The notes below the pieces were generated by a model. It was given only the letters and a program-made list of their open reading frames with translations. It had not been told where the DNA came from and did not search any database. From the NCBI GenBank assembly GCA_964350145.1, contig CAYGJL010000044.1, forward strand, positions 1 through 23,891: a stretch of DNA of 23,891 nucleotides, read 5' to 3'. This DNA comes from JACDCY01 sp964350145 (GTDB lineage: Bacteria > Gemmatimonadota > Gemmatimonadetes > Gemmatimonadales > Gemmatimonadaceae). Shown here one piece after another: positions 7,617 through 14,353 of this stretch. The position numbers were made by a program, and so were the translations under genes. Every line of letters starts with the position of its first letter. Position 1 is the first letter of the stretch.

Positions 7617-8969
7617 TCAGTTGACCGCCAACCGTCTCCGCGTCCGGTTCGGATCCCGCGACAACCGGTACATCAGCAGCGCCGCCCGCGCGGTCTGCTT
7701 GGGCAGCGAGGAAAGATTCACCCACTCGTCCGGCGAGTGCGATCCGCGGCCGAACGGCCCCAGCCCGTCCAAGCCCGGCAGTAGCGGCGCGACGAACGAG
7801 ATGTCGCCGGCGCCGCGGCGGCTCGGGTCGTTGCCCGCGACGGGGGCGTAGCCGAGCGCCCGGCTCACCGTGTCGTACACGGCGACCAGCGCGTAATTCG
7901 CCGGCGTCGGAGCCATCGCGGGATAGTACGACTCGCCGAACCGGATCTCGGCGGCAGTCCCGCGGAGATTCCGCGACACGATCTCGCGCATCACCGCGCG
8001 CGCCGAATCGAGCTGGCCGGACGTGAGGAACCGCAGGTCGCCGTGCACCACGGCCGTCGGCGGGACGATGTTCGTCTTCCCCGACGCGGTGCCGGTCATC
8101 ATCGTCGTGTCGTAGCTCACTTTCTCGCCGCTTACCATCACGCCCGGGCTGAACGTCAGGAAGGGCTGCCCCTCCAGCGCCGTCCGGAATTCGGTGAGTA
8201 TTCGCGCGGCCTCGTAGATGGCGCCGTATCCCGCCCTCTCCCCGAACATGCCGGAGCTATGGTACTGCCGTGCGTTCACGGTCAGGACCCAGTCGCTCGA
8301 CCCGCGGCGCGCGACGACCGCGGTCGAGTCGGACCCCCCCTCGAACGACAGCACGAGATCGCTGCGGCGCGCCGCGCGTACCATGTCGTCGCGCGAGATC
8401 GTGTGCGGCTCGCCCGCATTCTCCTCGTCGCCGGTCAATAGTACGATGACGTGCATGTCGTCCAGCGCGCCGACGCTGGCCAGAGCCTTGAGCGCCTGCA
8501 CGATGATCACGATGCCGCCCTTCATGTCCCCGGTTCCCGCACCGCCGGCGGCCGTGTCCGCACGCACGAACTGCTGGCCCTCGCCCTCGAAGACCGTGTC
8601 GAGATGCCCGATCAGCAGGACGCGCAGCGGCGCGGTTCGCCCGCGCCGGCGTCGCGCAGGGCGCTCGGCCAGCAAATGCCCCGCCCGGTTCACCGCTGCC
8701 TGCGAGAGCCAGCTCGTGCGGAAGCCAAGCTGCTGCAGCTCGCCGGCGAACAGCATGCCGACAGCTTCCACGCCAGGGAAGTTCATCGTCCCGCTACCGA
8801 TGTTGACGGAGCGCTCGAGCAGGTTGATTCCCGCGTCGGTGTTGGCGGTGACGTGGTCGCGGATGCGCTGTTCCGCGCGCGCCAGTGCTTGCGCCGGCGC
8901 TGTGATCGGCGCGGCGACGACCAGCGCCGCCAATGCGCCGATGGCGGAGTATCGGATAGAATTGGGCAT
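7617..8969 (-). CDS. Exported M20-family zinc metallopeptidase (glutamate carboxypeptidase-like)
   Basis: 450 residues from the ATG at 8969. The first ~28 residues are a signal peptide (SAIGALAALVVAAPITAPAQA), so the enzyme is periplasmic or secreted. Metal and catalytic signatures of M20 are all visible: IGHLDTVFE (His122, Asp124), GTGDMKGG (bridging Asp148), TGDEENAG (catalytic Glu182 and Glu183), FEGGSDS, and the late GSHSPDEWV histidine. A dimerisation (lid) domain sits in the middle (NARQYHSSGMFGERAGYGAIYEAARI). Such enzymes remove C-terminal residues from peptides, folates or acylated amino acids; the substrate cannot be told here. A longer frame from 9005 exists but adds residues ahead of the signal peptide. 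The start codon overlaps the start of the divergent S4-protein gene. Confidence 0.9.
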   Translation of the reverse strand: MPNSIRYSAIGALAALVVAAPITAPAQALARAEQRIRDHVTANTDAGINLLERSVNIGSGTMNFPGVEAVGMLFAGELQQLGFRTSWLSQAAVNRAGHLLAERPARRRRGRTAPLRVLLIGHLDTVFEGEGQQFVRADTAAGGAGTGDMKGGIVIIVQALKALASVGALDDMHVIVLLTGDEENAGEPHTISRDDMVRAARRSDLVLSFEGGSDSTAVVARRGSSDWVLTVNARQYHSSGMFGERAGYGAIYEAARILTEFRTALEGQPFLTFSPGVMVSGEKVSYDTTMMTGTASGKTNIVPPTAVVHGDLRFLTSGQLDSARAVMREIVSRNLRGTAAEIRFGESYYPAMAPTPANYALVAVYDTVSRALGYAPVAGNDPSRRGAGDISFVAPLLPGLDGLGPFGRGSHSPDEWVNLSSLPKQTARAALLMYRLSRDPNRTRRRLAVN

Positions 8970-8980
8970 GGAGAAAGCTA
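8957..8980. promoter_or_regulatory. Overlapping divergent start region with two candidate -10 hexamers
   Basis: The four bases CATG (8967-8970) contain both the ATG of the Hsp15-like gene (+, 8968) and the ATG of the M20 peptidase (-, 8969). On the + strand TAGAAT (8957-8962) ends 5 nt before its ATG; on the - strand TAGCTT (8980-8975) ends 5 nt before its ATG. Both match TANNNT at the distance typical of leaderless transcripts. No convincing -35 was found for either side. Confidence 0.4.
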
Positions 8981-9354
8981 CGCCCGCTTCCGTGCGGCTG
9001 GACAAGTGGCTCTGGGCAGCGCGGTTCTACAAGACGCGCTCGTTGGCCGCTCAGGCCATCGACTCCGGGAAGGTGAAGGTCGGCGCCGAGCGGGTGAAGA
9101 AGTCCCGTACCGTCGCCGTGGGAGAGGAGCTGTCCATCCGGAGCGGGCCGTACGAGCGAGTGCTCACGGTGCGCGCGCTATCGGAGGTACGTGGCGCAGC
9201 GCCGATCGCGGCGACGCTGTACGAGGAGACTCCCGCGAGCCGTGAGGCGCGCGAGCGAATCGCGGCTATGAACAAGGCGATGGGCGAAGCGCTGATCAAA
9301 GGGAAGCCCAGCAAGCAGCAGCGCCGCCAGATAGATCGCTTTCGCGGGCGCTGA
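8968..9354 (+). CDS. hslR: S4-domain RNA-binding protein, Hsp15 (HslR) family
   Basis: 128 residues. The S4 fold is clear: VRLDKWLWAARFYKTRSLAA, IDSGKVKVGAERVKKSRTVA and VGEELSI. After it comes the Hsp15-type tail with LYEETPASREARERIAAM and a basic KPSKQQRRQIDRFRGR end. Hsp15 binds stalled 50S subunits carrying nascent chain-tRNA and helps recycle them. The frame is open much further upstream, but only this part resembles the family, and the upstream part is antisense to the M20 peptidase. The ATG at 8968 has no Shine-Dalgarno but a TAGAAT hexamer exactly 5 nt before it. A GTG at 8992 is the alternative start. Confidence 0.88.
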   Translation: MEKATPASVRLDKWLWAARFYKTRSLAAQAIDSGKVKVGAERVKKSRTVAVGEELSIRSGPYERVLTVRALSEVRGAAPIAATLYEETPASREARERIAAMNKAMGEALIKGKPSKQQRRQIDRFRGR

Positions 9355-9409
9355 TTGCCCAAGGCGTTTCTCTCGGAGATAATTCAGGCCGTATAACCCG
9401 GGAGTGACG

Positions 9410-10384
9410 ATGTTGAATGGACGATTCTTCGTGTTCGCGACAGCGCTTTCTCTGGCGACGTCCGCCGCCGCGGGGCAGGGGCAGCAGCGGCAGGTCCAGC
9501 TCCCGGAAGGGGAGGGTAGGCAGGTCGTCCAGGTGCTATGCACCCAGTGCCACAATTTGAGCAACGTCGCCAACTCGGGCGGCTACACTCGAGAGGGGTG
9601 GAAGGAGCTGATCCGCTCGATGATCTCCATGCGCGCGGAACGGGAAGACACGGTGGCCACGTATCTCGCGGCGCATTTCCCGGTAAAACCGCGCCCGGAA
9701 GCGGTGCTCGTTCCGGGAGACGCGACGGTGGTGATCCGGGAATGGATGCTCCCCACGCTCGGCCAGCGGCCGCACGATCCAGCGCCCGGGGTCGACGGCT
9801 CCATCTGGTGGACGGGTCAATGGAACAACGTCCTCGGCCGGCTTGATCCCGCGACGGGTGCGATGCGGGAGTACACGCTGAAGACGCCCGACTCCGGTCC
9901 GCACGGTCTCATTGCGGACAGGGCCGGCAACATCTGGTATACCGGACAGGGCAAGCGACACGTCGGCGAGCTCGACCCGGTGACGGGTGCGGTGACAGAG
10001 TATCAGATGCCCGACACCGGCGCGCGCCCCCGGCGGATCGCTATCACGTCGGACGACGCGGTCTGGTACACGGATCACGCGCGCGGCTACCTGGGCAGGT
10101 TCGACCCGAAGACCGGTGCCGTGCGAGAATGGCCGTCGCCAGGCGGGCGGTAGTCCCGCCCGTACGGCATCGCTGCTACGGGGAGCATTGTCTGGTACAG
10201 CGAGTCGGGGGTTCGCCCAAACACGCTCGTACGGTTCGATCCCGCGACCGGGAAGTTCCAGACCTGGACGATCCCGTCGGGCGGAGGGATCGTGCGCCAC
10301 ATGATGGCGACGCCGGACGGCAACCTCGTCCTGGCGTTGAGCGGCGTGAACCGCGTCGCCCTTGTGGAAGTAGGTAAAGACTGA
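9410..10384 (+). pseudogene. Exported cytochrome c-Vgb-like beta-propeller protein interrupted by an in-frame TAG
   Basis: The ATG at 9410 follows GGGAG. A signal peptide (RFFVFATALSLATSAAA) leads to a single-haem domain with CTQCH near residue 45 and the EGWKELIRSM...YLAAHFP pattern of quinohaemoprotein-type c domains. Then come virginiamycin B lyase/streptogramin lyase-like blades: GSIWWTGQWNNVLGRLDPATG, GNIWYTGQGKRHVGELDP, DAVWYTDHARGYLGRFDP. The frame stops at TAG (10151-10153) right after EWPSPGG. The same frame continues without another stop for 76 codons (SRPYGIAATGSIVWYSESG ... TLVRFDPATGKFQTW ... VALVEVGKD) to the TGA at 10382-10384, encoding the remaining blades. A recent nonsense mutation, a sequencing error or stop-codon readthrough would all fit. 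The 247-residue product alone would be an incomplete propeller. Confidence 0.8.
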
Positions 10385-10394
10385 CGCTGTCTTG

Positions 10395-10597
10395 GCGACT
10401 GAGGACTGAGGACCCTTGCGGCCTCAGGACCAAGAGCCATCGCGGATCGGCGATTAATCGAGGACTGAAGATCGCGGAATGCCTCTCTCCGTAATCCTCA
10501 GTCCTCGATTAGTCGCCGATCGTCGATTGTAGTTAGTCCTGAGGCCGCAAGGGTCCTGAGTCCTCAGTCCGCAGTCCGCAGTCCGCAGTCCGCAGTC
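10395..10597 (+). repeat. Palindromic intergenic repeat element, copy 1
   Basis: About 203 nt, nearly all one imperfect inverted repeat. The left arm begins GCGACTGAGGACTGAGGAC; the arms share CCTTGCGGCCTCAGGAC at the outside and GATCGGCGA.TAATCGAGGA inside; the centre holds CGCGGAATGCCTCTCTCC. The right end extends into six AGT units spaced exactly 7 nt (10559, 10566, 10573, 10580, 10587, 10594). A second, clearly homologous copy in the same orientation is at 19887-20077. Small left/right differences (GCCATCGCGG on the left, ATTGTAGTT on the right) are conserved in both copies. No ORF and no obvious target-site duplication, so it is MITE- or REP-like rather than an insertion sequence. Confidence 0.85.
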
Positions 10598-10661
10598 TCC
10601 GACTGGCCTAAGCGGGCATAGCCGATTAATTTGATAAGTCTATCCCAGAGATACCTCACCG

Positions 10662-10679
10662 GGCGCTCGACCAAGCGCC
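10662..10679 (+). promoter_or_regulatory. Small hairpin abutting the rplS ribosome-binding site
   Basis: GGCGCT (10662-10667) pairs perfectly with AGCGCC (10674-10679) across a 6-nt loop. The next base begins the GGAG Shine-Dalgarno (10680-10683), 8 nt before the rplS ATG. It could modulate L19 translation, but there is no direct evidence. Confidence 0.3.
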
Positions 10680-10691
10680 GGAGCTCCGTTT

Positions 10692-11066
10692 ATGCACGCA
10701 TTCAGCGAAACCCAGAAAGAGTGGCTGCGGGACGACATCCCGCCTTTCCGCGCCGGTGACACCGTCCGCGTCAACGTCCGCGTCAAGGAAGGCGACAAGG
10801 AGCGGCTCCAGGCGTTCGAGGGCGTGTGCATCGCGCGCCGCGGCGCCGGAGTCAGCCAGACTTTCACCGTCCGCAAGATTTCCAGCGGCATCGGCGTCGA
10901 GCGAATCTTCCCTGTGCACTCCCCGATGATCGGGAGCCTGCAGGTCGTCCGCCGCGGCCGCGTGCGCAGAGCCAAGCTCTACTACCTTCGCCAGCTCACC
11001 GGCAAGGCGACGCGCATCAAGGAGCGAAAGGCGAAGGTCGCCGTCGTCCCGGCCACAGGCGAGTAA
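10692..11066 (+). CDS. rplS: 50S ribosomal protein L19
   Basis: 124 residues, typical for L19, which lies at the 30S-50S interface. Signature stretches are IPPFRAGDTVRVNVRVKEGDKERLQAFEG, ARRGAGVSQTFTVRKISSGIGVERIFPVHSP and VRRAKLYYLRQLTGKATRIKE. The ATG at 10692 has GGAG at 10680. In most bacteria rplS directly follows trmD; here it begins after a 9.3-kb block and a palindromic repeat, so it probably has its own promoter. Its TAA is followed immediately by the rnhB ATG. Confidence 0.97.
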   Translation: MHAFSETQKEWLRDDIPPFRAGDTVRVNVRVKEGDKERLQAFEGVCIARRGAGVSQTFTVRKISSGIGVERIFPVHSPMIGSLQVVRRGRVRRAKLYYLRQLTGKATRIKERKAKVAVVPATGE

Positions 11067-11846
11067 ATGGTCCACCCTCAGCCCGGCGACGGGTCGAGGG
11101 ATTCGGGTGTAACCGGCAAGCGTCGGCCGCACTCCAGAAAACGCTGGAGTACGATCGAGCGCGATCTCCGCGCCTCGCTGGGCCCGATGCTCGCCGGAGT
11201 GGATGAAGTCGGACGTGGTCCCCTCGCCGGTCCCGTCGTAGCCTGCGCGGTGATCATGCCGCCCAACGAGCGCGCAATTCCCGGCGTGGACGATTCCAAG
11301 AAGCTGCCACCCGCCACACGTCTCAAGCTCGCGCTCAAGATTCGCGAACGCGCGGTGTGCATCGCGCTCGGAGCGGCGTCGGTGCGCGAGATCGACAGGA
11401 TCAACATCTATCAGGCGAGCGCGCTCGCCATGCGCCGCGCGCTCGAGCGGCTGCCCGTCACGCCCGACCACGTGGTCATTGACGGCAACCGGATCCGCAC
11501 GCTCACAGTGCCGCATACTGCGGTAGTTCATGGCGATTCGCGATGCTTCAGCATCGCCTGCGCGTCAATTCTGGCCAAGGTCACGCGCGATCGGCTCATG
11601 GCGGCGTTGGGCCGCAGGCACCCCGGATACTGCTGGGACACCAACGCGGGATACACCACGCGCGATCACGTCGCGGGGCTCGCTTCCCATGGGATAACCG
11701 CGCATCACCGGCGCAGTTTCTGGCGCATCGGCCAGCTCACGTTCGACTTCGATTCCGTGGTAACCGAGAGCGACGAAGGGCTTGAACATCTGGCGCACCT
11801 CATCGCGGCACACTCGGAGAATGACTCGCAACAGCTTCTGGCATAG
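11067..11846 (+). CDS. rnhB: Ribonuclease HII
   Basis: 259 residues. RNase HII cuts RNA in RNA/DNA hybrids and starts removal of single ribonucleotides from DNA. The active-site motif LAGVDEVGRGPLAGPVVA gives Asp46 and Glu47. VVIDGNR provides the third acidic residue, and SIACASILAKVTRDRLM the fourth; HPGYCWDTNAGY and the HHRRSF C-terminal motif are also present. The first ~40 residues are a basic, poorly conserved extension before ERDL; an internal start is possible, but the ATG directly abutting the rplS stop suggests coupling. The rplS-rnhB order is the common bacterial arrangement. Confidence 0.95.
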   Translation: MVHPQPGDGSRDSGVTGKRRPHSRKRWSTIERDLRASLGPMLAGVDEVGRGPLAGPVVACAVIMPPNERAIPGVDDSKKLPPATRLKLALKIRERAVCIALGAASVREIDRINIYQASALAMRRALERLPVTPDHVVIDGNRIRTLTVPHTAVVHGDSRCFSIACASILAKVTRDRLMAALGRRHPGYCWDTNAGYTTRDHVAGLASHGITAHHRRSFWRIGQLTFDFDSVVTESDEGLEHLAHLIAAHSENDSQQLLA

Positions 11847-11884
11847 CTGTCGCAATCAGCCCAGTGCCAAGCTGTGTCCCGGGC

Positions 11885-11919
11885 AGTTACTAGTCACCAG
11901 TCACTAGCCACCAGTCACT
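11885..11919 (+). repeat. Short heptanucleotide array before purE
   Basis: AGT recurs with exact 7-nt spacing at 11885, 11892, 11899 and 11913, with AGC at 11906. The units read AGTTACT, AGTCACC, AGTCACT, AGCCACC, AGTCACT. The array runs straight into the purE TTG start at 11920 and fills most of the 73-nt gap after rnhB. The same 7-nt periodicity is seen in the other intergenic repeats of this window. Confidence 0.7.
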
Positions 11920-12453
11920 TTGCCTAAACCCCTTGTCGGCATCATCATGGGCTCGCGCTCCGATTGGGAGACGATGTCGCACGCCGCCGACACGCTCTCT
12001 GAGCTGGGGATTCCGCACGAGACCAAAGTGGTCTCCGCGCACAGGACACCGGACCTGCTGTTCGAGTATGCGTCGTCTGCGGAGAAGAGAGGACTCGAAG
12101 TGATCATCGCCGGGGCCGGCGGCGCCGCGCATCTCCCGGGAATGACGGCCGCCAAGACGATGCTCCCGGTGCTGGGGGTGCCCGTCGAGTCGAAGACGCT
12201 CAAGGGACTGGATTCGCTCCTGTCCATCGCGCAGATGCCCGCGGGAGTTCCGGTCGGGACCCTGGCGATCGGCAAGGCCGGCGCGATCAACGCGGCGCTC
12301 CTCGCCGCGCAGATAGTCGCGCGCAAGCACGCGCAATTTCAGGCGGCGCTCCGCTCGCGCCGCGACGGGATGCGGGACACGGTGCTGAAGCAGCCCGATC
12401 CCGCGGCTCCCGCGCGCGCGCGCAAGTCGGCGAGCAAGCGGGGGAGGCGATGA
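11920..12453 (+). CDS. purE: N5-carboxyaminoimidazole ribonucleotide mutase (PurE, class I)
   Basis: 177 residues. It converts N5-CAIR, the product of PurK, to CAIR in de novo purine synthesis and works as an octamer. Motifs: LVGIIMGSRSDWETM at the N-terminus, VVSAHRTPDLLFEYA with the catalytic His, and IIAGAGGAAHLPGMTAAKT. The position after GS is Arg rather than the more usual Asp or Lys. The last ~25 residues (AAPARARKSASKRGRR) are a basic tail beyond the family core. The start is TTG at 11920, in the correct place for the family N-terminus; it has no Shine-Dalgarno because the repeat array directly precedes it. ATGA overlap with purK. Confidence 0.95.
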   Translation: MPKPLVGIIMGSRSDWETMSHAADTLSELGIPHETKVVSAHRTPDLLFEYASSAEKRGLEVIIAGAGGAAHLPGMTAAKTMLPVLGVPVESKTLKGLDSLLSIAQMPAGVPVGTLAIGKAGAINAALLAAQIVARKHAQFQAALRSRRDGMRDTVLKQPDPAAPARARKSASKRGRR

Positions 12454-13553
12454 ACGTCGGCGTTCTCGGTGCCGGTCAGCTCGGCAGGATGCTCGCGCTC
12501 GCCGGCCGCGGCCTCGGGATGCGATTCAGCTTCTTCGATCCGAATCCAGATTCGCCGGTTCGCGACGTAGGGGAACTGACGGTTGCCGATTATTCCGACT
12601 CGGCCGCGCTGGAGCGGTTCACTGAAGGACTCGACGTCGCGACCTACGAGTTCGAGAGCATTCCGGTCGCCGCCGTCGAGGCCGTTGCCAAGCGCGTCCC
12701 CGTTTCCCCCTCTGTGCAGGCGCTGAAGGTCTCGCAGGACCGCGTGCTCGAGAAGCGCTGCTTCCAGCACCTGAGCATCTGCACGGCGCCGTGCCGCGAC
12801 GTCGCGAGCCGCGGCGAGCTCGACAAGGCCGCGCACGAGATCGGTCTCCCTGGCGTGCTCAAGACGCGCCGCCTCGGGTACGACGGCAAGGGTCAGGTGG
12901 TGATCCGGGACGAGAACGGGCTGGCCGACGCGTGGGACAGGCTCGGCGGCGTCCCGCTGATTCTGGAGCAGTTCATCGAGTTCGACAGGGAGCTCTCGAT
13001 CATCGCCGCGAGATCGCGTGCGGGGGAGATCGTTTTTTATCCGATGGTGGAGAACGAGCACAGTGAAGGGATTCTCAGCCGCTCGGTCGCTCCCGCGGAA
13101 GTGAGCGAGACGAAGGTCCGCGCCGGCAGGGACTACGTGCGGCGGATCATGTCGAGCTTCGACTACGTCGGCGTGCTCGCTCTCGAGATGTTCGAATCAG
13201 GAGACAAGCTGATCGCGAACGAGATAGCGCCGCGAGTGCACAACTCGGGACACTGGACGATCGAGGGCGCCGAGACCAGCCAGTTCGAGAATCACGTCCG
13301 CGCGATTTGCGGGAGAGATCTGGGCGGAACGGCCGCGGTCGGCCATTCCGTGATGCTCAACATTCTTGGAAGCGTGCCCGACGTCGCCCGCATCGCGGGC
13401 ATGTCCGGCGCGCACGTCCACATGTACGGCAAGTCGCCCGTGCCGCGGCGCAAGCTGGGACACGTGACGGTCGTGGGTGACAACGCCGACACGGCGCGTG
13501 ACCGCGCAGCGGCGGTTCTGCGCGCGATCGCGGCGGAGGGCGTGCCCGCGTGA
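12450..13553 (+). CDS. purK: N5-carboxyaminoimidazole ribonucleotide synthase (PurK, ATP-grasp)
   Basis: 367 residues. It uses ATP and bicarbonate to carboxylate AIR, feeding PurE. N-terminal VGVLGAGQLGRMLALAG is the PurK signature; YEFESIP follows. The ATP-grasp domain shows LKTRRLGYDGKGQ, LILEQFIEFDRELSIIAAR and the metal/ATP motif NEIAPRVHNSGHWTIEGA with TSQFENHVRAICG. Length and domain order are normal. Start overlaps the purE stop (ATGA) and its own stop overlaps the next gene's GTG (GTGA), so three genes are translationally chained. Confidence 0.96.
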   Translation: MNVGVLGAGQLGRMLALAGRGLGMRFSFFDPNPDSPVRDVGELTVADYSDSAALERFTEGLDVATYEFESIPVAAVEAVAKRVPVSPSVQALKVSQDRVLEKRCFQHLSICTAPCRDVASRGELDKAAHEIGLPGVLKTRRLGYDGKGQVVIRDENGLADAWDRLGGVPLILEQFIEFDRELSIIAARSRAGEIVFYPMVENEHSEGILSRSVAPAEVSETKVRAGRDYVRRIMSSFDYVGVLALEMFESGDKLIANEIAPRVHNSGHWTIEGAETSQFENHVRAICGRDLGGTAAVGHSVMLNILGSVPDVARIAGMSGAHVHMYGKSPVPRRKLGHVTVVGDNADTARDRAAAVLRAIAAEGVPA

Positions 13554-14203
13554 GGCACGGCGCGGAGGGCGGCCGCGGTGCGGTGATCGGCCACGAGCTC
13601 AACAACCTGCTCGCGGCGATCCAAGGGAATGCCGATCTCATGCGCGGCGATTTCGGCGGCGTCGAGGCGATCAGCGAAGGGCTCGACGAGATAGACAAGG
13701 CGGTGACGCGCGCGCGCGATCTCGCGCGCAAGCTGCTCGCCGACACTGTGCGGGAGCCGAGGCCGGAGCCCGGGGTCGAGCCCGCGCCGACCACGCGCCC
13801 GGCGGCGCGCGAGCCGCGCGGTCAGATGGTGCTGATCGCGGACGACGAGGAGCCGGTGCGGCGGGTCGCCTCGCGCCTCCTGGTCCGGAACGGGTACGAC
13901 GTGGTGGAGGCGGCGAATGGCGCCGAGGCGCTGCGCATGCTCGCCGCGGGCGACGGTAAGATCGACATCCTCGTCAGCGACATCATCATGCCGGAAATGG
14001 GTGGGCTGGAGCTGGCGCGGCGGGTGGCGACCGACTTTCCCACGCTGCCGATCCTGCTCATCTCCGGTTACAGCGACAGCCAGGAACTGGGTCAGTCGAT
14101 CCCGGCGGAGTTGGATCTCCTGCAGAAGCCCTTCAGCGGGGCAGAGCTGACGGCCGCCGTAGCGCACTGCCTCGCGCGGAGGGCAGCAGCGAAACAGCCG
14201 TAA
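13550..14203 (+). CDS. DHp-receiver protein: histidine-kinase dimerisation segment fused to a REC domain, no ATPase domain
   Basis: 217 residues. Residues 12-65 look like a HisKA/DHp helical hairpin: the H-box GHELNNLLAAIQGNADLM with His15, and a second helix EIDKAVTRARDLARKLLA. A Pro/Ala/Arg-rich linker (about 66-91) leads directly to a receiver domain (93-212) with VLIADDE (Asp98, Asp99), phospho-acceptor Asp144 in LVSDIIMPEMGG, the conserved Ser172 and Lys193 in LQKPF. No HATPase_c N-, G1- or G2-box can be found, so it cannot autophosphorylate by itself. It could act as a phosphotransfer/receiver node served by another kinase, or be the remnant of a deleted hybrid kinase. GTG start overlapping the purK TGA makes it part of the purEK operon. 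Confidence 0.8.
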   Translation: MRHGAEGGRGAVIGHELNNLLAAIQGNADLMRGDFGGVEAISEGLDEIDKAVTRARDLARKLLADTVREPRPEPGVEPAPTTRPAAREPRGQMVLIADDEEPVRRVASRLLVRNGYDVVEAANGAEALRMLAAGDGKIDILVSDIIMPEMGGLELARRVATDFPTLPILLISGYSDSQELGQSIPAELDLLQKPFSGAELTAAVAHCLARRAAAKQP

Positions 14204-14222
14204 CCTGCGGGCCAGGCCCGTG

Positions 14223-14263
14223 TAGGGGGATCCCGAACAGGCCGCTAGGGGGAATCCCGACAG
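14223..14263 (+). promoter_or_regulatory. Tandem 18-bp direct repeat upstream of the FecA-like receptor
   Basis: TAGGGGGATCCCGAACAG (14223-14240) and TAGGGGGAATCCCGACAG (14246-14263) are near-identical and start 23 nt apart, about two helical turns. Each contains the partial dyad GGGA-TCCC. They lie just upstream of a possible -35 (TTGACG, 14267), an arrangement expected for a transcription factor binding side by side. Confidence 0.45.
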
Positions 14264-14266
14264 ATC

Positions 14267-14296
14267 TTGACGGGATTAATTCCAGGCTCCTAAGTT
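14267..14296 (+). promoter_or_regulatory. Candidate housekeeping promoter of the FecA-like receptor
   Basis: TTGACG at 14267-14272, an 18-nt spacer and TAAGTT at 14291-14296. The coding start is about 50 nt downstream. The -10 match is modest. Confidence 0.4.
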
Positions 14297-14353
14297 CAGG
14301 GCGCAAAGACACGTCGACAAGCCACTCTGAACCAATAGCCTCCGAAAATACCG

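Larger units (their letters stand above)
10385..10691. other. 307-nt intergenic region before rplS
   Basis: No credible gene. Most of it is palindromic repeat element copy 1 (10395-10597). The remaining ~95 nt are the AT-richer rplS leader with a small hairpin next to the Shine-Dalgarno. No well-spaced -35/-10 pair could be assigned for rplS. Confidence 0.7.

Noticed and set aside
8218..8967. Fusion of a 250-residue N-terminal region to the Hsp15-like protein
   Set aside because: This stretch is antisense to the M20 peptidase and Arg/Ser-rich without domain signal; the S4 protein has normal length from 8968.
10559..10597. Possible CRISPR-like array
   Set aside because: Units are 7 nt without unique spacers of 25-40 nt, and no cas genes are nearby; it is a tandem heptamer array at the end of a palindrome.
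10395..10597. Possible insertion sequence
   Set aside because: About 200 nt with inverted ends but no transposase frame and no obvious target duplication; kept only as a repeat element.
14208..14220. Short GC hairpin after the DHp-REC gene as terminator
   Set aside because: The stem is only about 5 bp with a 3-nt loop and no U-tract; too weak to call.
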